A DNA stretch of 61,537 nucleotides, taken from NCBI GenBank assembly GCA_024642205.1, contig JAHEBQ010000038.1, forward strand, positions 1-61,537, given 5' to 3'. The notes beneath the pieces were generated by a model. The model had not been told where the DNA came from. It saw only the letters and a list, made by a program, of their open reading frames with translations, and searched no databases. The position numbers and the translations under genes were made by a program. The stretch is from Planctomycetaceae bacterium (GTDB taxonomy: Bacteria; Planctomycetota; Planctomycetia; Pirellulales; Pirellulaceae). Positions 9,294 to 18,447 of the stretch are shown in pieces (positions within the stretch are counted from its first letter, which is position 1; every line of letters starts with the position of its first letter).

Positions 9294-12200
9294 ATGAACA
9301 GTCGACCGAATATAGCATCCTTCGGCATTGCCCTATGCCTGGTATTGGGAGGGGCGGCATGTCCTTCCACTGCCCAGGATTCCCTGCAACGAAACTACGC
9401 TGATCAACTCCAACGCATAGCACCTAAGGAACCCGAATCCGCCTTGGCGGCGTTTGAATGGATGCCTGGGTTGCAGGTCCAGTTGATCGCAAGTGAACCG
9501 ATGGTCATGGATCCGGTCGCACTCACGTATGATGAGCGGGGTCGGGCCTACGTCGTCGAAATGCGCGGATACAGCGAGCGGTCGGACCAACAGCTGGGGC
9601 GAATCAAACTGCTGGAGGATATTGATCAGGATGGCCAATTTGACAGGTCGACCGTCTTCGCGGATCAATTCCGGTGGCCAACCGCGGTTGTCTGTGCTTT
9701 CGGCGGGATCATGGTGGGTGATGCACCGGACATCATTTTCCTGAAAGACAGTAATGGTGATGGAATGGCGGATGTCCGGCAGGTCGTCATTACCGGTTTT
9801 GGAACCTCGAACGTTCAACAACTACCAAACAGTTTTCAATGGGGTATCGACAATCGAATTTACGGTGCCAGCGGAGGAAACGGGGGCGAATTGAAACACG
9901 TTCAAGTTCCCACAGGCCTGAATCTTGATCCTGCGTCATTCGATCCGGCTCGGGTGGTGTCCGTCACCGGTCGGGACTTCATGATCGAACCGAAGACATT
10001 TCAGCTTGTGGCGATGACCGGAGGTACCCAGTTTGGAATGACATTTGATCGATGGGGCGTTCGTTATGTTTGCTCCAACAGCGACCATTGTCAGCAGATC
10101 GTTTTGGAGGACCGTTATTCTGCCCGAAACCCGCAACAAAGGGTTGGTCGTTCAAGAGTCAGCATTGCGACTGACGGTCCGGCCGCCGAAGTGTTTCGAA
10201 TCAGCCCGGTCGAACCGTGGCGTAAAGTCCGCACGCGATTGCGCGTTCAGGGGCTGGTGGGCGGGCCGGTCGAAGGGGGAGGCCGGGCAGCGGGGTATTT
10301 TACCAGTGCCTCCGGGCTGACCTGCTACGACGGAGATTTGCTGCCGCCGGAATTCGCCGGAAACCTGTTTGTCGGTGATGTCGGAAGCAATCTGGTTCAT
10401 CGAAAAAAACTCATGGGCGAAGGCATTCAACGACAGGCGCTCCGGACAGAACTGAAGTCCGAGTTTCTGCGCTCAACGGACAACTGGTTTCGTCCGGTGC
10501 AAATGTCAAACGGGCCAGATGGTTCGCTGATTATTGTTGATATGTATCGCGAGACCATTGAGCATCCGGCAAGTCTTCCCCCGATTATCAAGCAGCATCT
10601 GGATCTCAACAGCGGAAATAAACGCGGGCGAATCTACCGGGTTGTGCCTGCGACTGGTGGTAGCCCGGAACGGCTGCTTCCGGGCGACGCGAGCTTTGAG
10701 CAACTCGTGCAAATGCTCTCCCATCCAAACGGTTGGCACCGCCGAACCGCGTCGCGGTTGTTGGTGGAAGGTCGATATTCTGAACCGGAAGCCAAGGCGG
10801 TAGTAAGGTTGATTCGCGACGCCGGTTTGAAGTCGCGCGAACCGGAAGCCCGGATTCGCGCAATGTACTTGCTTGCTGATTTGGATGCAGTGCGCGATGA
10901 CGAATTAGTATCATTGCTTAAAGACGAGCACCCCCAAGTTCGAATTCACGCGGTGAAACAGGCTGAATCCCAACTTAACCGCGAACTCGAGGAAACGATC
11001 ATTTCCATGGCCAAAGATCCGGACGTTCGCGTTCGATTTCAGATCGCCTTGTCCATGGGAGAATTTGATTCTGGGATCAGTCAGGCGATCGCTGATCTCG
11101 CCTTGAGCGATGGTCTGGATTTCTGGATGAAGACGGCTTTGGCGAATTCGGTACAATCGAATCGAATAGAAGCCATGCAGTGCCTGGTTCAACGCATTGT
11201 CTCGGTCCCTGTGGCTCGCGAGCGGTGCCGGCCGCTGTTGTTGGAATTGGCTGGTCAGTTGGCACGCGACGCAGAAGAGCGGGACTTGCCAGGTGTCGCC
11301 GACATTCTCATGCGATGGCCAGAGGGGCACGAGTTGTTGCTTGGAGAACTGGTTGCCGAGCTGGTACGAATGCCGAAGCAGCAGCTTCAGGTATTGCGAT
11401 CTTTGCTGGAAACCGCCGGCTTGCCGCTGGATCAGTTAGCCGCCCACGCCGCCGCCAAAGCGAAGCTTGATTCACTCGACTCGTCGCTGGCCACCGATGA
11501 CCGGGTTATTGCGATCAATTTGTTGTCGATGGAATCACCGGAATCGGTTGCCGACGTCGTAAACCAGCTCCTTGAAATAAGTCAGCCGCCTGAAATCAAG
11601 TTGTCGGCGATCAATTTGGCTGGTCAATTTGAAGCGGAGGATGTCGGTCAATCGCTGTTGGCAAGTCTCAATTCGCTCAACCCCGACCTCCGTGTAACCG
11701 CGCTGAATGCGGTGTTGGCTCGACAATCCTGGACGTTCAATTTGCTGCGCCAGATTGAGTCCGGAGAGCTCAGTCCGGTGCTTGTTGGTGCATCTGCTCG
11801 ACAGCGTTTATTGCGACATCCGGATCCAACCATTGAAGTCGTCGCAAAACAGCTGTTTGGCGGCAATGTCAATCCAAATCGACTGGAATTGGTTGCGCGA
11901 TATATGAAACAAATCGAAGACGTTGACGGGAATGTCGATCGAGGAAGAGAATTGTTTCGGAAGTCTTGCGTTTCATGCCATCGACTTGAAGAACGCGGAA
12001 ATGAAATTGGTCCAAATCTGGCTGCATTTGCCAATCGTGGTACCGCGGCGATGGTCACAAATATTCTTGATCCGAATCGCGAAGTTGATCCTCGGTATCT
12101 TTCCTACCAGGTTCAACTGAACGACGGCCGCACGCTGATGGGCGTGCTTGCCAACGAAACGACAACGACCGTTGGACTCCAGAATAACGAGGGGAAGATT

Positions 12201-12335
12201 GAAACCATTCTGCGAAGTGAAATCGAAGTCATGCAAAGTACGACGTTATCCTTGATGCCGGAGAATTTTGAAAACGAGATTGGTCCCGAACGCATGGCGG
12301 ATTTGATAGCCTATCTGTTGAGTCGGGTAGAATAG
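9294..12335 (+). CDS. PVC-type haem-binding CxxCH protein (beta-propeller, HEAT repeats, cytochrome c)
   Basis: A 1013-aa exported protein from ATG 9294 (an upstream in-frame TTG at 9258 is less likely) with a signal peptide ending near PSTAQ. Residues about 35-400 form the membrane-bound-dehydrogenase-type propeller (WMPGLQVQLIASEPMVMDPV, YVVEMRGYSER, DGSLIIVDMYRETIEHP). About 430-830 is helical and HEAT-like (repeated LLKDEHPQVRIHAVKQ patterns). The C-terminus has one class I haem site CVSCH at about 892-896, with downstream methionines that could supply the sixth ligand. This architecture is largely restricted to the PVC superphylum and is thought to oxidise sugars or alcohols in the periplasm. 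The amidohydrolase gene follows at 119 bp. Confidence 0.93.
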   Translation: MNSRPNIASFGIALCLVLGGAACPSTAQDSLQRNYADQLQRIAPKEPESALAAFEWMPGLQVQLIASEPMVMDPVALTYDERGRAYVVEMRGYSERSDQQLGRIKLLEDIDQDGQFDRSTVFADQFRWPTAVVCAFGGIMVGDAPDIIFLKDSNGDGMADVRQVVITGFGTSNVQQLPNSFQWGIDNRIYGASGGNGGELKHVQVPTGLNLDPASFDPARVVSVTGRDFMIEPKTFQLVAMTGGTQFGMTFDRWGVRYVCSNSDHCQQIVLEDRYSARNPQQRVGRSRVSIATDGPAAEVFRISPVEPWRKVRTRLRVQGLVGGPVEGGGRAAGYFTSASGLTCYDGDLLPPEFAGNLFVGDVGSNLVHRKKLMGEGIQRQALRTELKSEFLRSTDNWFRPVQMSNGPDGSLIIVDMYRETIEHPASLPPIIKQHLDLNSGNKRGRIYRVVPATGGSPERLLPGDASFEQLVQMLSHPNGWHRRTASRLLVEGRYSEPEAKAVVRLIRDAGLKSREPEARIRAMYLLADLDAVRDDELVSLLKDEHPQVRIHAVKQAESQLNRELEETIISMAKDPDVRVRFQIALSMGEFDSGISQAIADLALSDGLDFWMKTALANSVQSNRIEAMQCLVQRIVSVPVARERCRPLLLELAGQLARDAEERDLPGVADILMRWPEGHELLLGELVAELVRMPKQQLQVLRSLLETAGLPLDQLAAHAAAKAKLDSLDSSLATDDRVIAINLLSMESPESVADVVNQLLEISQPPEIKLSAINLAGQFEAEDVGQSLLASLNSLNPDLRVTALNAVLARQSWTFNLLRQIESGELSPVLVGASARQRLLRHPDPTIEVVAKQLFGGNVNPNRLELVARYMKQIEDVDGNVDRGRELFRKSCVSCHRLEERGNEIGPNLAAFANRGTAAMVTNILDPNREVDPRYLSYQVQLNDGRTLMGVLANETTTTVGLQNNEGKIETILRSEIEVMQSTTLSLMPENFENEIGPERMADLIAYLLSRVE

Positions 12336-12454
12336 CGGTGCCCCAGGCGATCGAACCGGTTGGCGAACCCGAATTTCTTTCGGGTGAGGGCCAGGAATTT
12401 GACCTTCACCGCTGGCAACGAACACGAATCGTGAAACAGGAGTTGAAGCAAAAG

Positions 12455-13411
12455 ATGACAACGAATCGAAGACGATTTTTGTCCGGCGCATTGGCCACGT
12501 CAGGGCTTGCCGCGATAAGTGGAGCATTTCCGGCTCAGCCGATTGTCCTGAATGCCGAACCGAGCCGTGGGGCAAAGTTTGTTGATGTTCATGTACACAT
12601 TACACAGGAATGGAACGAACGGGGCGAGTTGACGGCAAGAAGCTTGATTCGATGGATGGATGCCGGCGAAATCGAGCAGGCCTGGGTATTGCCCTTGATT
12701 TCGCCCGAAGCCTGGTTCTATCCAATTACAACCGAGTTTGTGCTGGAACAAACCAGGCAATTTCGTGAGCGGCTGATTCCATTCTGCATCATTGATCCCC
12801 GGACGGATGTGTTTGGTGGTAGAAAACATTTTGTCGACCTGCTGGGGCGATACAAAGACGCTGGCGCGCGAGGATTTGGGGAACACAAATGGGGCGGAGC
12901 GGTTGACGATCCGAGGAACATCGAATTGATGCGGTCCTGTGCAGAAGTTGAATTGCCAGTGTTGTTTCACCTGGATAATATTCGCAATACCGACACTCCA
13001 GGACTTCCGGGACTCGAGAGACTTCTAAAAGCGGTGCCGGAGGTAACATTGATCGGACATGGTCCCGGCTGGTGGGCGTCGATCAGCGGAACTGTTTCGC
13101 AAGCGGATCTCGGTGGATATCCGACAGGCGATGTTGCTCCGGGGGGGGCACTCGACCGGTTGCTGGGCGAATACCCCAACCTGTTCGCGGATCTTTCGGC
13201 CGGAAGCGGTCACAATGCGATTCGCCGAGACCTGGAATTCGGTCATGCATTTCTTCAACGAAACGCGGATAAGATTTTGTTTGGGACCGACTACCTGGCG
13301 GAAAAACAGGAAGTCAAACAATTCGATTTACTGAGAGCAATGAAATTGCCCAATGACGTGCAAGACAAGATCTTTCGCGTTAACGCCAGAAAATTGATGG
13401 GCGATGTGTAA
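12455..13411 (+). CDS. Tat-exported amidohydrolase (Amidohydro_2 family)
   Basis: The ATG at 12455 is preceded by AGGAG (12438-12442) and gives 318 aa; a GTG at 12338 would add 39 residues. The N-terminus MTTNRRRFLSGALATSG has the twin-arginine pattern RRRFL plus a hydrophobic stretch, so folded export is likely. The TIM-barrel metal-binding residues are visible: HxH in FVDVHVHI, His in PVLFHLDN, His in LIGHGPG and Asp in ILFGTDYL. The family hydrolyses or decarboxylates cyclic and aromatic acids. It probably works with the upstream PVC haem protein in periplasmic catabolism, but the substrate cannot be read from sequence. Confidence 0.9.
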   Translation: MTTNRRRFLSGALATSGLAAISGAFPAQPIVLNAEPSRGAKFVDVHVHITQEWNERGELTARSLIRWMDAGEIEQAWVLPLISPEAWFYPITTEFVLEQTRQFRERLIPFCIIDPRTDVFGGRKHFVDLLGRYKDAGARGFGEHKWGGAVDDPRNIELMRSCAEVELPVLFHLDNIRNTDTPGLPGLERLLKAVPEVTLIGHGPGWWASISGTVSQADLGGYPTGDVAPGGALDRLLGEYPNLFADLSAGSGHNAIRRDLEFGHAFLQRNADKILFGTDYLAEKQEVKQFDLLRAMKLPNDVQDKIFRVNARKLMGDV

Positions 13412-13499
13412 CAATGGCGGAATGATCCATCTTGGCGTTTTCTGGCTCATCCATGAACGAGCAAGCCATTCCTTCCTGCGTTGACTGCCAGCGGTATCG

Positions 13500-15383
13500 T
13501 TATTCCTTGGAATTTGGAAGAGCGAACGCGACGAACGTATCGCTCGACTTGGTTCCCGGCTTTCCGCCGCCGCAAGCCGCGATGACGACGTATTGACGGC
13601 CCGCAACCATGTACGTTGAGGGAGTTGCATAACCACCGGCGGGAAGCTTTGATTCCCACAGGATTTTTCCGGACTGTTTGTCAAAGGCGCGGAACTTTTC
13701 GTCTTTGGATCCCCCGATAAAAACCAGACCACCGGCGGTTACGATCGAGCCACCAAAGTTTTCGGTTCCCGTTACAGGAATTCCGCGTTTGGTCAACTCA
13801 GCATACTCGCCCAAAGGAACCTGCCAGACCATTTCACCACGGTTCAAGTCGATCGCTGAAAGCAGCCCCCAAGGAGGCTTAATTGCGGGATATCCATCCT
13901 GGTCGCGGAACTTGATATAGCCCTCGATGCCAAACGGAAAACCCGGGTCGCCACCGGGCACCAATGTGATGATGTTGGGGATATTGTTTGAATTGACAAA
14001 CAACATCGCAGTCTCCGGGTCAAAACAAGCACCCGACCAGGTTGCACCGCCATGAAATCCGGGCATCGCGATCGTTCCTTGCAAGCTTGGCGGATTAAAT
14101 CCGCCACCGGGCCGGAGTTTTTTCAGTTGCGCAAGAACGTATTTCCGTGAATCCGCCGAAATGTCGGTGACGTCGTCTTCGTCGAATTCGAGCCTGGAAA
14201 TTGGTGGCGGTTTGACCGGGACCGGTTGTGTCGGCCAAGACATTTCGCCGGCCACGTCGGATTGGATCGCGGGCACCTCCTGGACCTCAAATAATGGCTT
14301 GCCTGTTTCCCGATCAAACACAAACACAAAACCGGTTTTTGTGACCTGGACGGCAGCATCCACGCTTTTACCGTCATGAGTCAACGTGACCAGGTTGGGA
14401 TAAACCGGAAGATCGTGGTCCCACAAATCGTGGTGGAGTGTCTGGAAATGCCAGATGCGTTTACCCGTTTTCGCGTCCAGGGCAATGGTGCAGTTGGCAA
14501 ACAGGTTTTGGCCATGCCGATCCCCGCCAAAAAAATCAAACGCGGCGCTTCCCAGACCAGCAAAAACCAGACCCCGTTTTTCATCGACACTGAATCCGCC
14601 CCACGCATTGGCACCGCCCCGCTGGCGCCACGAATCGCCTTCCCATGTGTCGTTACCCAATTCGCCCGCGCGGGCAACGGTGTGAAATCGCCAAAGCTGT
14701 TGGCCGGTTCGAACGTCGAATCCACGGATGTCGCCCGGCGCCGCGGGACCAGGGCCTTCACCGCAGGAGAATCCGACGATCACGACGTTGCCGCAAATCG
14801 CGGGTGCCGACGTCGGACCGTAGGGCATCTGCGACAAGTCACGTTGAATGTCCTCGCGCAGGCTTTTGGTTCCCGCTTCGCCAAACTGAGGATCAAGAAT
14901 GCCTGTCTTTGCGTCAATGGAAAACAGTTGGCCGTCCGATGTCCCGTGGAAAATCCTTCGTTGTCCGTCGGGGATTCCATCGGACCAATAGGCTGCGCCA
15001 CGATTGACTCCGCCGGAAGCCAGCGGCCAGCGGGATTTGCCATTCCTGAATGGATCGAATGTCCAGACTTCATCTCCTGTTCGCGCATCCAGTGCACAAA
15101 CGCGCAATCGATTGGTTGTGATGTACATCACACCATCAACGATCAGCGGCGTGCATTCACAGGTTTTGTCTCCTTCCTCGGTTCGATAAGTCCAGGCGAC
15201 CTCAAGGTCTTGAACGTTTTGGCGATTGATCTGAGTCATCGCGGAATATCGCATGCAGCCGCGATCGTTGCCGATACTGATCCAGTTTTCGTTCTTGGTC
15301 GCGTCCTGGGCGCACGTCGATAACTGGAACGTGATCAGCCATATCGCCAGGCTGATTTGAGCTCGGTTCAGTTTTGCTGGCAT
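13500..15383 (-). CDS. PQQ-dependent dehydrogenase (quinoprotein, glucose-dehydrogenase-like propeller)
   Basis: A 627-aa protein with an N-terminal signal ending near LSTCAQ. Blade motifs with conserved Trp recur (DLEVAWTYRTEEGDKTCECTP, RTGDEVWTFDPF, KTGKRIWHFQTLHHDLWDHD). The C-terminus (GGSIVTAGGLVFIGGSKDEKFRAFD ... SKLPAGGYATPSTYM) strongly resembles membrane glucose dehydrogenase. No membrane helices of the Gcd N-terminus and no cytochrome c domain are present, so it is a soluble periplasmic form that must pass electrons to a partner. It converges with the amidohydrolase gene and is divergent from sodN. PQQ synthesis genes are not in the window. Substrate is uncertain (aldose or alcohol). 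Confidence 0.92.
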   Translation of the reverse strand: MPAKLNRAQISLAIWLITFQLSTCAQDATKNENWISIGNDRGCMRYSAMTQINRQNVQDLEVAWTYRTEEGDKTCECTPLIVDGVMYITTNRLRVCALDARTGDEVWTFDPFRNGKSRWPLASGGVNRGAAYWSDGIPDGQRRIFHGTSDGQLFSIDAKTGILDPQFGEAGTKSLREDIQRDLSQMPYGPTSAPAICGNVVIVGFSCGEGPGPAAPGDIRGFDVRTGQQLWRFHTVARAGELGNDTWEGDSWRQRGGANAWGGFSVDEKRGLVFAGLGSAAFDFFGGDRHGQNLFANCTIALDAKTGKRIWHFQTLHHDLWDHDLPVYPNLVTLTHDGKSVDAAVQVTKTGFVFVFDRETGKPLFEVQEVPAIQSDVAGEMSWPTQPVPVKPPPISRLEFDEDDVTDISADSRKYVLAQLKKLRPGGGFNPPSLQGTIAMPGFHGGATWSGACFDPETAMLFVNSNNIPNIITLVPGGDPGFPFGIEGYIKFRDQDGYPAIKPPWGLLSAIDLNRGEMVWQVPLGEYAELTKRGIPVTGTENFGGSIVTAGGLVFIGGSKDEKFRAFDKQSGKILWESKLPAGGYATPSTYMVAGRQYVVIAACGGGKPGTKSSDTFVAFALPNSKE

Positions 15384-15508
15384 TCGATCGATTCCTGTTA
15401 CCGATGGTTGTTTAAAAATCCGACGACCCGGCGATCTGCCCCGTAGTCGCCCATGTCAGGCCGCTTACGCATCCAAAAACATGATACACTGGAAGTCGCT
15501 TCGGCAAA

Positions 15509-15535
15509 TGTAAACCATGTTTACAAACGTTAACA
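15509..15535. promoter_or_regulatory. operator-like palindrome upstream of sodN
   Basis: TGTAAAC and GTTTACA form a perfect 7-bp inverted repeat around CAT (15509-15525). A third related half-site, GTTAACA, follows at 15529-15535. The block lies 26-52 bp before the sodN start in the 177-bp gap between the divergent PQQ-dehydrogenase gene and sodN. Placement and symmetry fit a dimeric regulator site, possibly a metal- or oxidant-responsive repressor; the regulator is unknown. Confidence 0.45.
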
Positions 15536-15560
15536 TCCTTTGATTTGAAATGGGAAGAAC

Positions 15561-16097
15561 ATGAAGAAGAAATTGACAATAACCGCTATCTGCCTGACAG
15601 TTTCCGTCGCCGGAAGTCTATTGGGCAATGATCCGGTCAACGAGAAGACGCTGGTCAAAACCGCTCCTGCCGTTGTCGCGCCTCATTGCCAGGTACCCTG
15701 TGGAATCTATGCCGACCAAATGCGATTTGAACAAATGTTGGAAGATACGGCCACGATTGCGAAAGCGATTGCCAGCATCAATGAGCTGGCCGCCGGTATG
15801 GCAGATGCTCCCCCGAACGGCAAAGCGATTAATCAGGTTACTCGCTGGGTATCCACAAAAGAAAACCACGCGACCCATACGCAACAAGTTATTGCGGATT
15901 ACTTTTTGGCACAGCGCATCAAAGCGGACAGCAAAGAGTACGTTGGTCAATTGGCAACGTCGCATCGAGTCATTGTTGCCGCGATGAAGTGCAAACAGGA
16001 CAGCGATCCCGCGACAGCCGAGGCCTTGAAAAAGGCAATTCTCGATCTATATCGCGCCTACGAAGGAAAAGAGCCGACATTCGAAAGTGCCAAATGA
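15561..16097 (+). CDS. sodN: nickel superoxide dismutase with export-type leader
   Basis: A 178-aa precursor preceded by GGGAAG (15552-15557). Residues 42-50 are HCQVPCGIY, the Ni-hook motif (HCxxPCGxY) in which the freed N-terminal His1, Cys2 and Cys6 bind nickel. The remainder is a helical four-helix-bundle sequence like other Ni-SODs. It converts superoxide to oxygen and peroxide. The first 41 residues include MKKKLTITAICLTVSVAGSLL, a Sec-like signal, then a spacer ending APAVVAP before His42. Canonical proproteins have a short leader removed by the SodX protease; no sodX lies nearby. The mature form would be 137 aa, slightly longer than the well-studied actinobacterial enzyme. Periplasmic location is inferred. 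Confidence 0.92.
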   Translation: MKKKLTITAICLTVSVAGSLLGNDPVNEKTLVKTAPAVVAPHCQVPCGIYADQMRFEQMLEDTATIAKAIASINELAAGMADAPPNGKAINQVTRWVSTKENHATHTQQVIADYFLAQRIKADSKEYVGQLATSHRVIVAAMKCKQDSDPATAEALKKAILDLYRAYEGKEPTFESAK

Positions 16098-16422
16098 TCT
16101 GCTTACAAGGATGCTGATGGCTCGTCTCACCGGCTTTTCCCGTCGGCATGGGAGAAGCCAGTAGCCGATCGGTAAGAGTTGGCTTCATGGCTGATTGTTC
16201 ATTGAGGATCTTGCGGGTTGAAACATAGCCAAATTTCAATCCCGGTTTGCCATGCCACGGATTCCCAGCCAACAGGGTCGGTCAAAACAATCAGGAAATG
16301 GGGATGCAAAGCGTCGTTGGAAGCCCGCAGGGAAAAAAATCTTATTTATTGTAACCGCAGCCGCTTTTTCCGGATTCGTTGGTAGACGAAGCTAATTCCA
16401 TCGAACTACGGCCCAAGCGACC
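16098..16422. other. intergenic region with a hairpin after sodN
   Basis: About 325 bases. A near-perfect 10-bp hairpin (arms 16132-16141 and 16150-16159, one G-U pair) lies 35 bp after the sodN stop. It has no T-run, so termination is only possible. The rest, before the kinase gene, shows no gene and no clear promoter. Confidence 0.4.
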
Positions 16423-18300
16423 ATGAAATACAAAAACTGTCCACAATGCGGAACCTGTGTCATTGATGAACTTCCCGGTGGTCTGTGCCCGACCTGCCTA
16501 ATGGTTGTGGCGCGAAAATCGCAGGAGGAAGTCGATCGAACACAGGCGGCTAGCGAAGGGTTTCGGACGCCGACGATCGCCGACATGGCAAGGCTTTTTC
16601 CTGAGCTGGAGATTCTCCAGTTTGTGGGGCGTGGCGGGATGGGTGCGGTCTATAAAGTCCGTCAGAAAAACCTCGATCGGATTGTGGCTCTGAAAGTTTT
16701 TCTTTGCCGCGCCGACGACCCGGAGTTCGCAGCCCGGTTTCAGCGTGAAGCCCGCGCACTGGCTCGGTTAAACCATCCGAACATCGTCACGGTTCATGAT
16801 TTCGGTGTCCGGGAAGACGCACATTATCTGATCATGGAATACATCGATGGACTGAATCTGCGGCAGCTTGGCGCCGAACAGCGGCTTTCACCGGAGATGG
16901 CGTTGCAAATGGTTCCACAGCTTTGTGATGCGCTTCAGTACGCACACGACAATGGCGTCATCCACCGCGACATCAAACCTGAAAACTTGCTATTGGATAC
17001 CAACGGCCGAATCAACATCGCCGATTTTGGCCTGGCAAAAATGACAGGCATTGAAAACAGTGGAACACTGACCCGCACGCAGCAGGTCATGGGGACACTC
17101 AATTACATGGCTCCCGAGCAGCGCGAGCGTCCAACGGAAGTGGATCACCGCGCCGACATTTATTCGTTGGGCGTTGTGATTTATGAATTGTTGACCGGCG
17201 AGCTTCCGCTCGGTCGTTTTCAACCCCCTTCCAACAAATCGCTGGTTAATTCAAGACTCGACGAAGTTGTCATGCGTGCGTTGGAGAAAGAGCCGGACCG
17301 ACGCTATCAACAGGTCAGCGAATTCAAGTCCGGTTTCGAGTCGGTCGAGGATCACAACCCGGTTCATGTTCCCATGCCTCCGGTCAAGCAATTCTCGGTT
17401 GATCAACCGATCATTCCCCCCAGAGGAACACGGTGTTTGCTGTCGTTCCTGAGCGGGCGGGAGAAGAAAGGGAATTGGACTCCCGGCGATCCACAATTGG
17501 GGATCTCCATCATGGCCGGCATTTGTCTGGACTTGACCGAAGTCACGACGGCCCAGGTCAATTTGACACTGTTCACACTGATGGGAGCGGTGGAAGTCAT
17601 CGTTCCCCACGGAGCGACAGTTGATCTGGATGGATTCATTCTGATGGGAGCGACGGTCGACAACGTCGTCAACGGTGCAATGCCCTGCAAGATGCACGTG
17701 CGAATCAAATCCTGGGGGGCAATGGGTGCCTGTGAGGTGCGTACTCCCACGCCGAAGGAAACCCACGTATCCAACGCTGTCAAAAAGCATCGGAATCGCG
17801 ACACCGAATTGGGAAAAGGGCATCTGCATCGCGAGGTGCCCGAGCATGAAGTCACGATTGGCGGATCACTGGTGTTCCTTTACCAGATGTTTGCGATGTT
17901 GGTTTCGCTCGCGATCCCGGTGTTCTTTTTGTGTGCAGCGTTCGATATCCTGGAACAGGACCTGGCCAAAATGGCGGGAATCGTGTCAGCGATCGCAGCG
18001 GGATTCGTTTGGGCGAGTACGGATTACGTTCGAATTCTGGTTGGGGCCGGCCCGAAGGAGACCGACGAGGAATCGATTCACGCTTACGATTCGGCGACCA
18101 AAGCGGGAACGTTGGTCCGTTGGGTCGGACTGGCCCTGGGCTTCGCTTGTCCGATCCTGTTCGTGGTCGCTTCCTTTGACGGAGTTGATAACGAAAAAAT
18201 GATCCGGTTCTCGGCGATTATCTGTGCAATTCTGTGTGGCGTTGTGTATTCCTGTGCGAATCAGCTGGAAGAATTTTTTTATGGCAAGGTGAGGCAATAG
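16423..18300 (+). CDS. membrane Ser/Thr protein kinase with zinc ribbon and LiaF-like domain
   Basis: A 625-aa protein. Residues 6-25 hold two CPxC knuckles (CPQC, CPTC), a likely zinc ribbon. The Hanks-type kinase domain spans about 64-310: glycine loop GRGGMGAVYK (69-78), Lys91 in VALKVF, HRDIKPENLL with Asp183, DFG 201-203 and APEQ at 230-233, all intact. Residues about 340-440 (FLSGREKKGNW, then LMGAVEVIVPHGATVDLDG and FILMGATVDN) resemble the beta-helical C-terminal domain of LiaF/YvqF envelope-stress proteins. Four hydrophobic segments follow (about 482-510, 516-541, 563-590, 596-616). It probably senses envelope state or is regulated by the LiaF-like part. The kinase face is cytoplasmic; substrates are unknown. 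Confidence 0.92.
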   Translation: MKYKNCPQCGTCVIDELPGGLCPTCLMVVARKSQEEVDRTQAASEGFRTPTIADMARLFPELEILQFVGRGGMGAVYKVRQKNLDRIVALKVFLCRADDPEFAARFQREARALARLNHPNIVTVHDFGVREDAHYLIMEYIDGLNLRQLGAEQRLSPEMALQMVPQLCDALQYAHDNGVIHRDIKPENLLLDTNGRINIADFGLAKMTGIENSGTLTRTQQVMGTLNYMAPEQRERPTEVDHRADIYSLGVVIYELLTGELPLGRFQPPSNKSLVNSRLDEVVMRALEKEPDRRYQQVSEFKSGFESVEDHNPVHVPMPPVKQFSVDQPIIPPRGTRCLLSFLSGREKKGNWTPGDPQLGISIMAGICLDLTEVTTAQVNLTLFTLMGAVEVIVPHGATVDLDGFILMGATVDNVVNGAMPCKMHVRIKSWGAMGACEVRTPTPKETHVSNAVKKHRNRDTELGKGHLHREVPEHEVTIGGSLVFLYQMFAMLVSLAIPVFFLCAAFDILEQDLAKMAGIVSAIAAGFVWASTDYVRILVGAGPKETDEESIHAYDSATKAGTLVRWVGLALGFACPILFVVASFDGVDNEKMIRFSAIICAILCGVVYSCANQLEEFFYGKVRQ

Positions 18301-18447
18301 ACGGGCTTGGCCGTTGCGTGCAGATCGTACGCGGTAGGTGCTGTCACAACATTGGCGGATTGAGGCTTCTGTGCCGAATCATCGATACGGAAAAAACAAG
18401 TCTCGGCGGGAGACTCGACCTTTCATGATCGAATGAAAGTCTCAAGT

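Noticed and set aside
14376..15323. 315-codon open frame on the plus strand
   Set aside because: It lies wholly antisense to the PQQ dehydrogenase, has no ribosome site or domain, and its openness follows from codon bias of the real gene.
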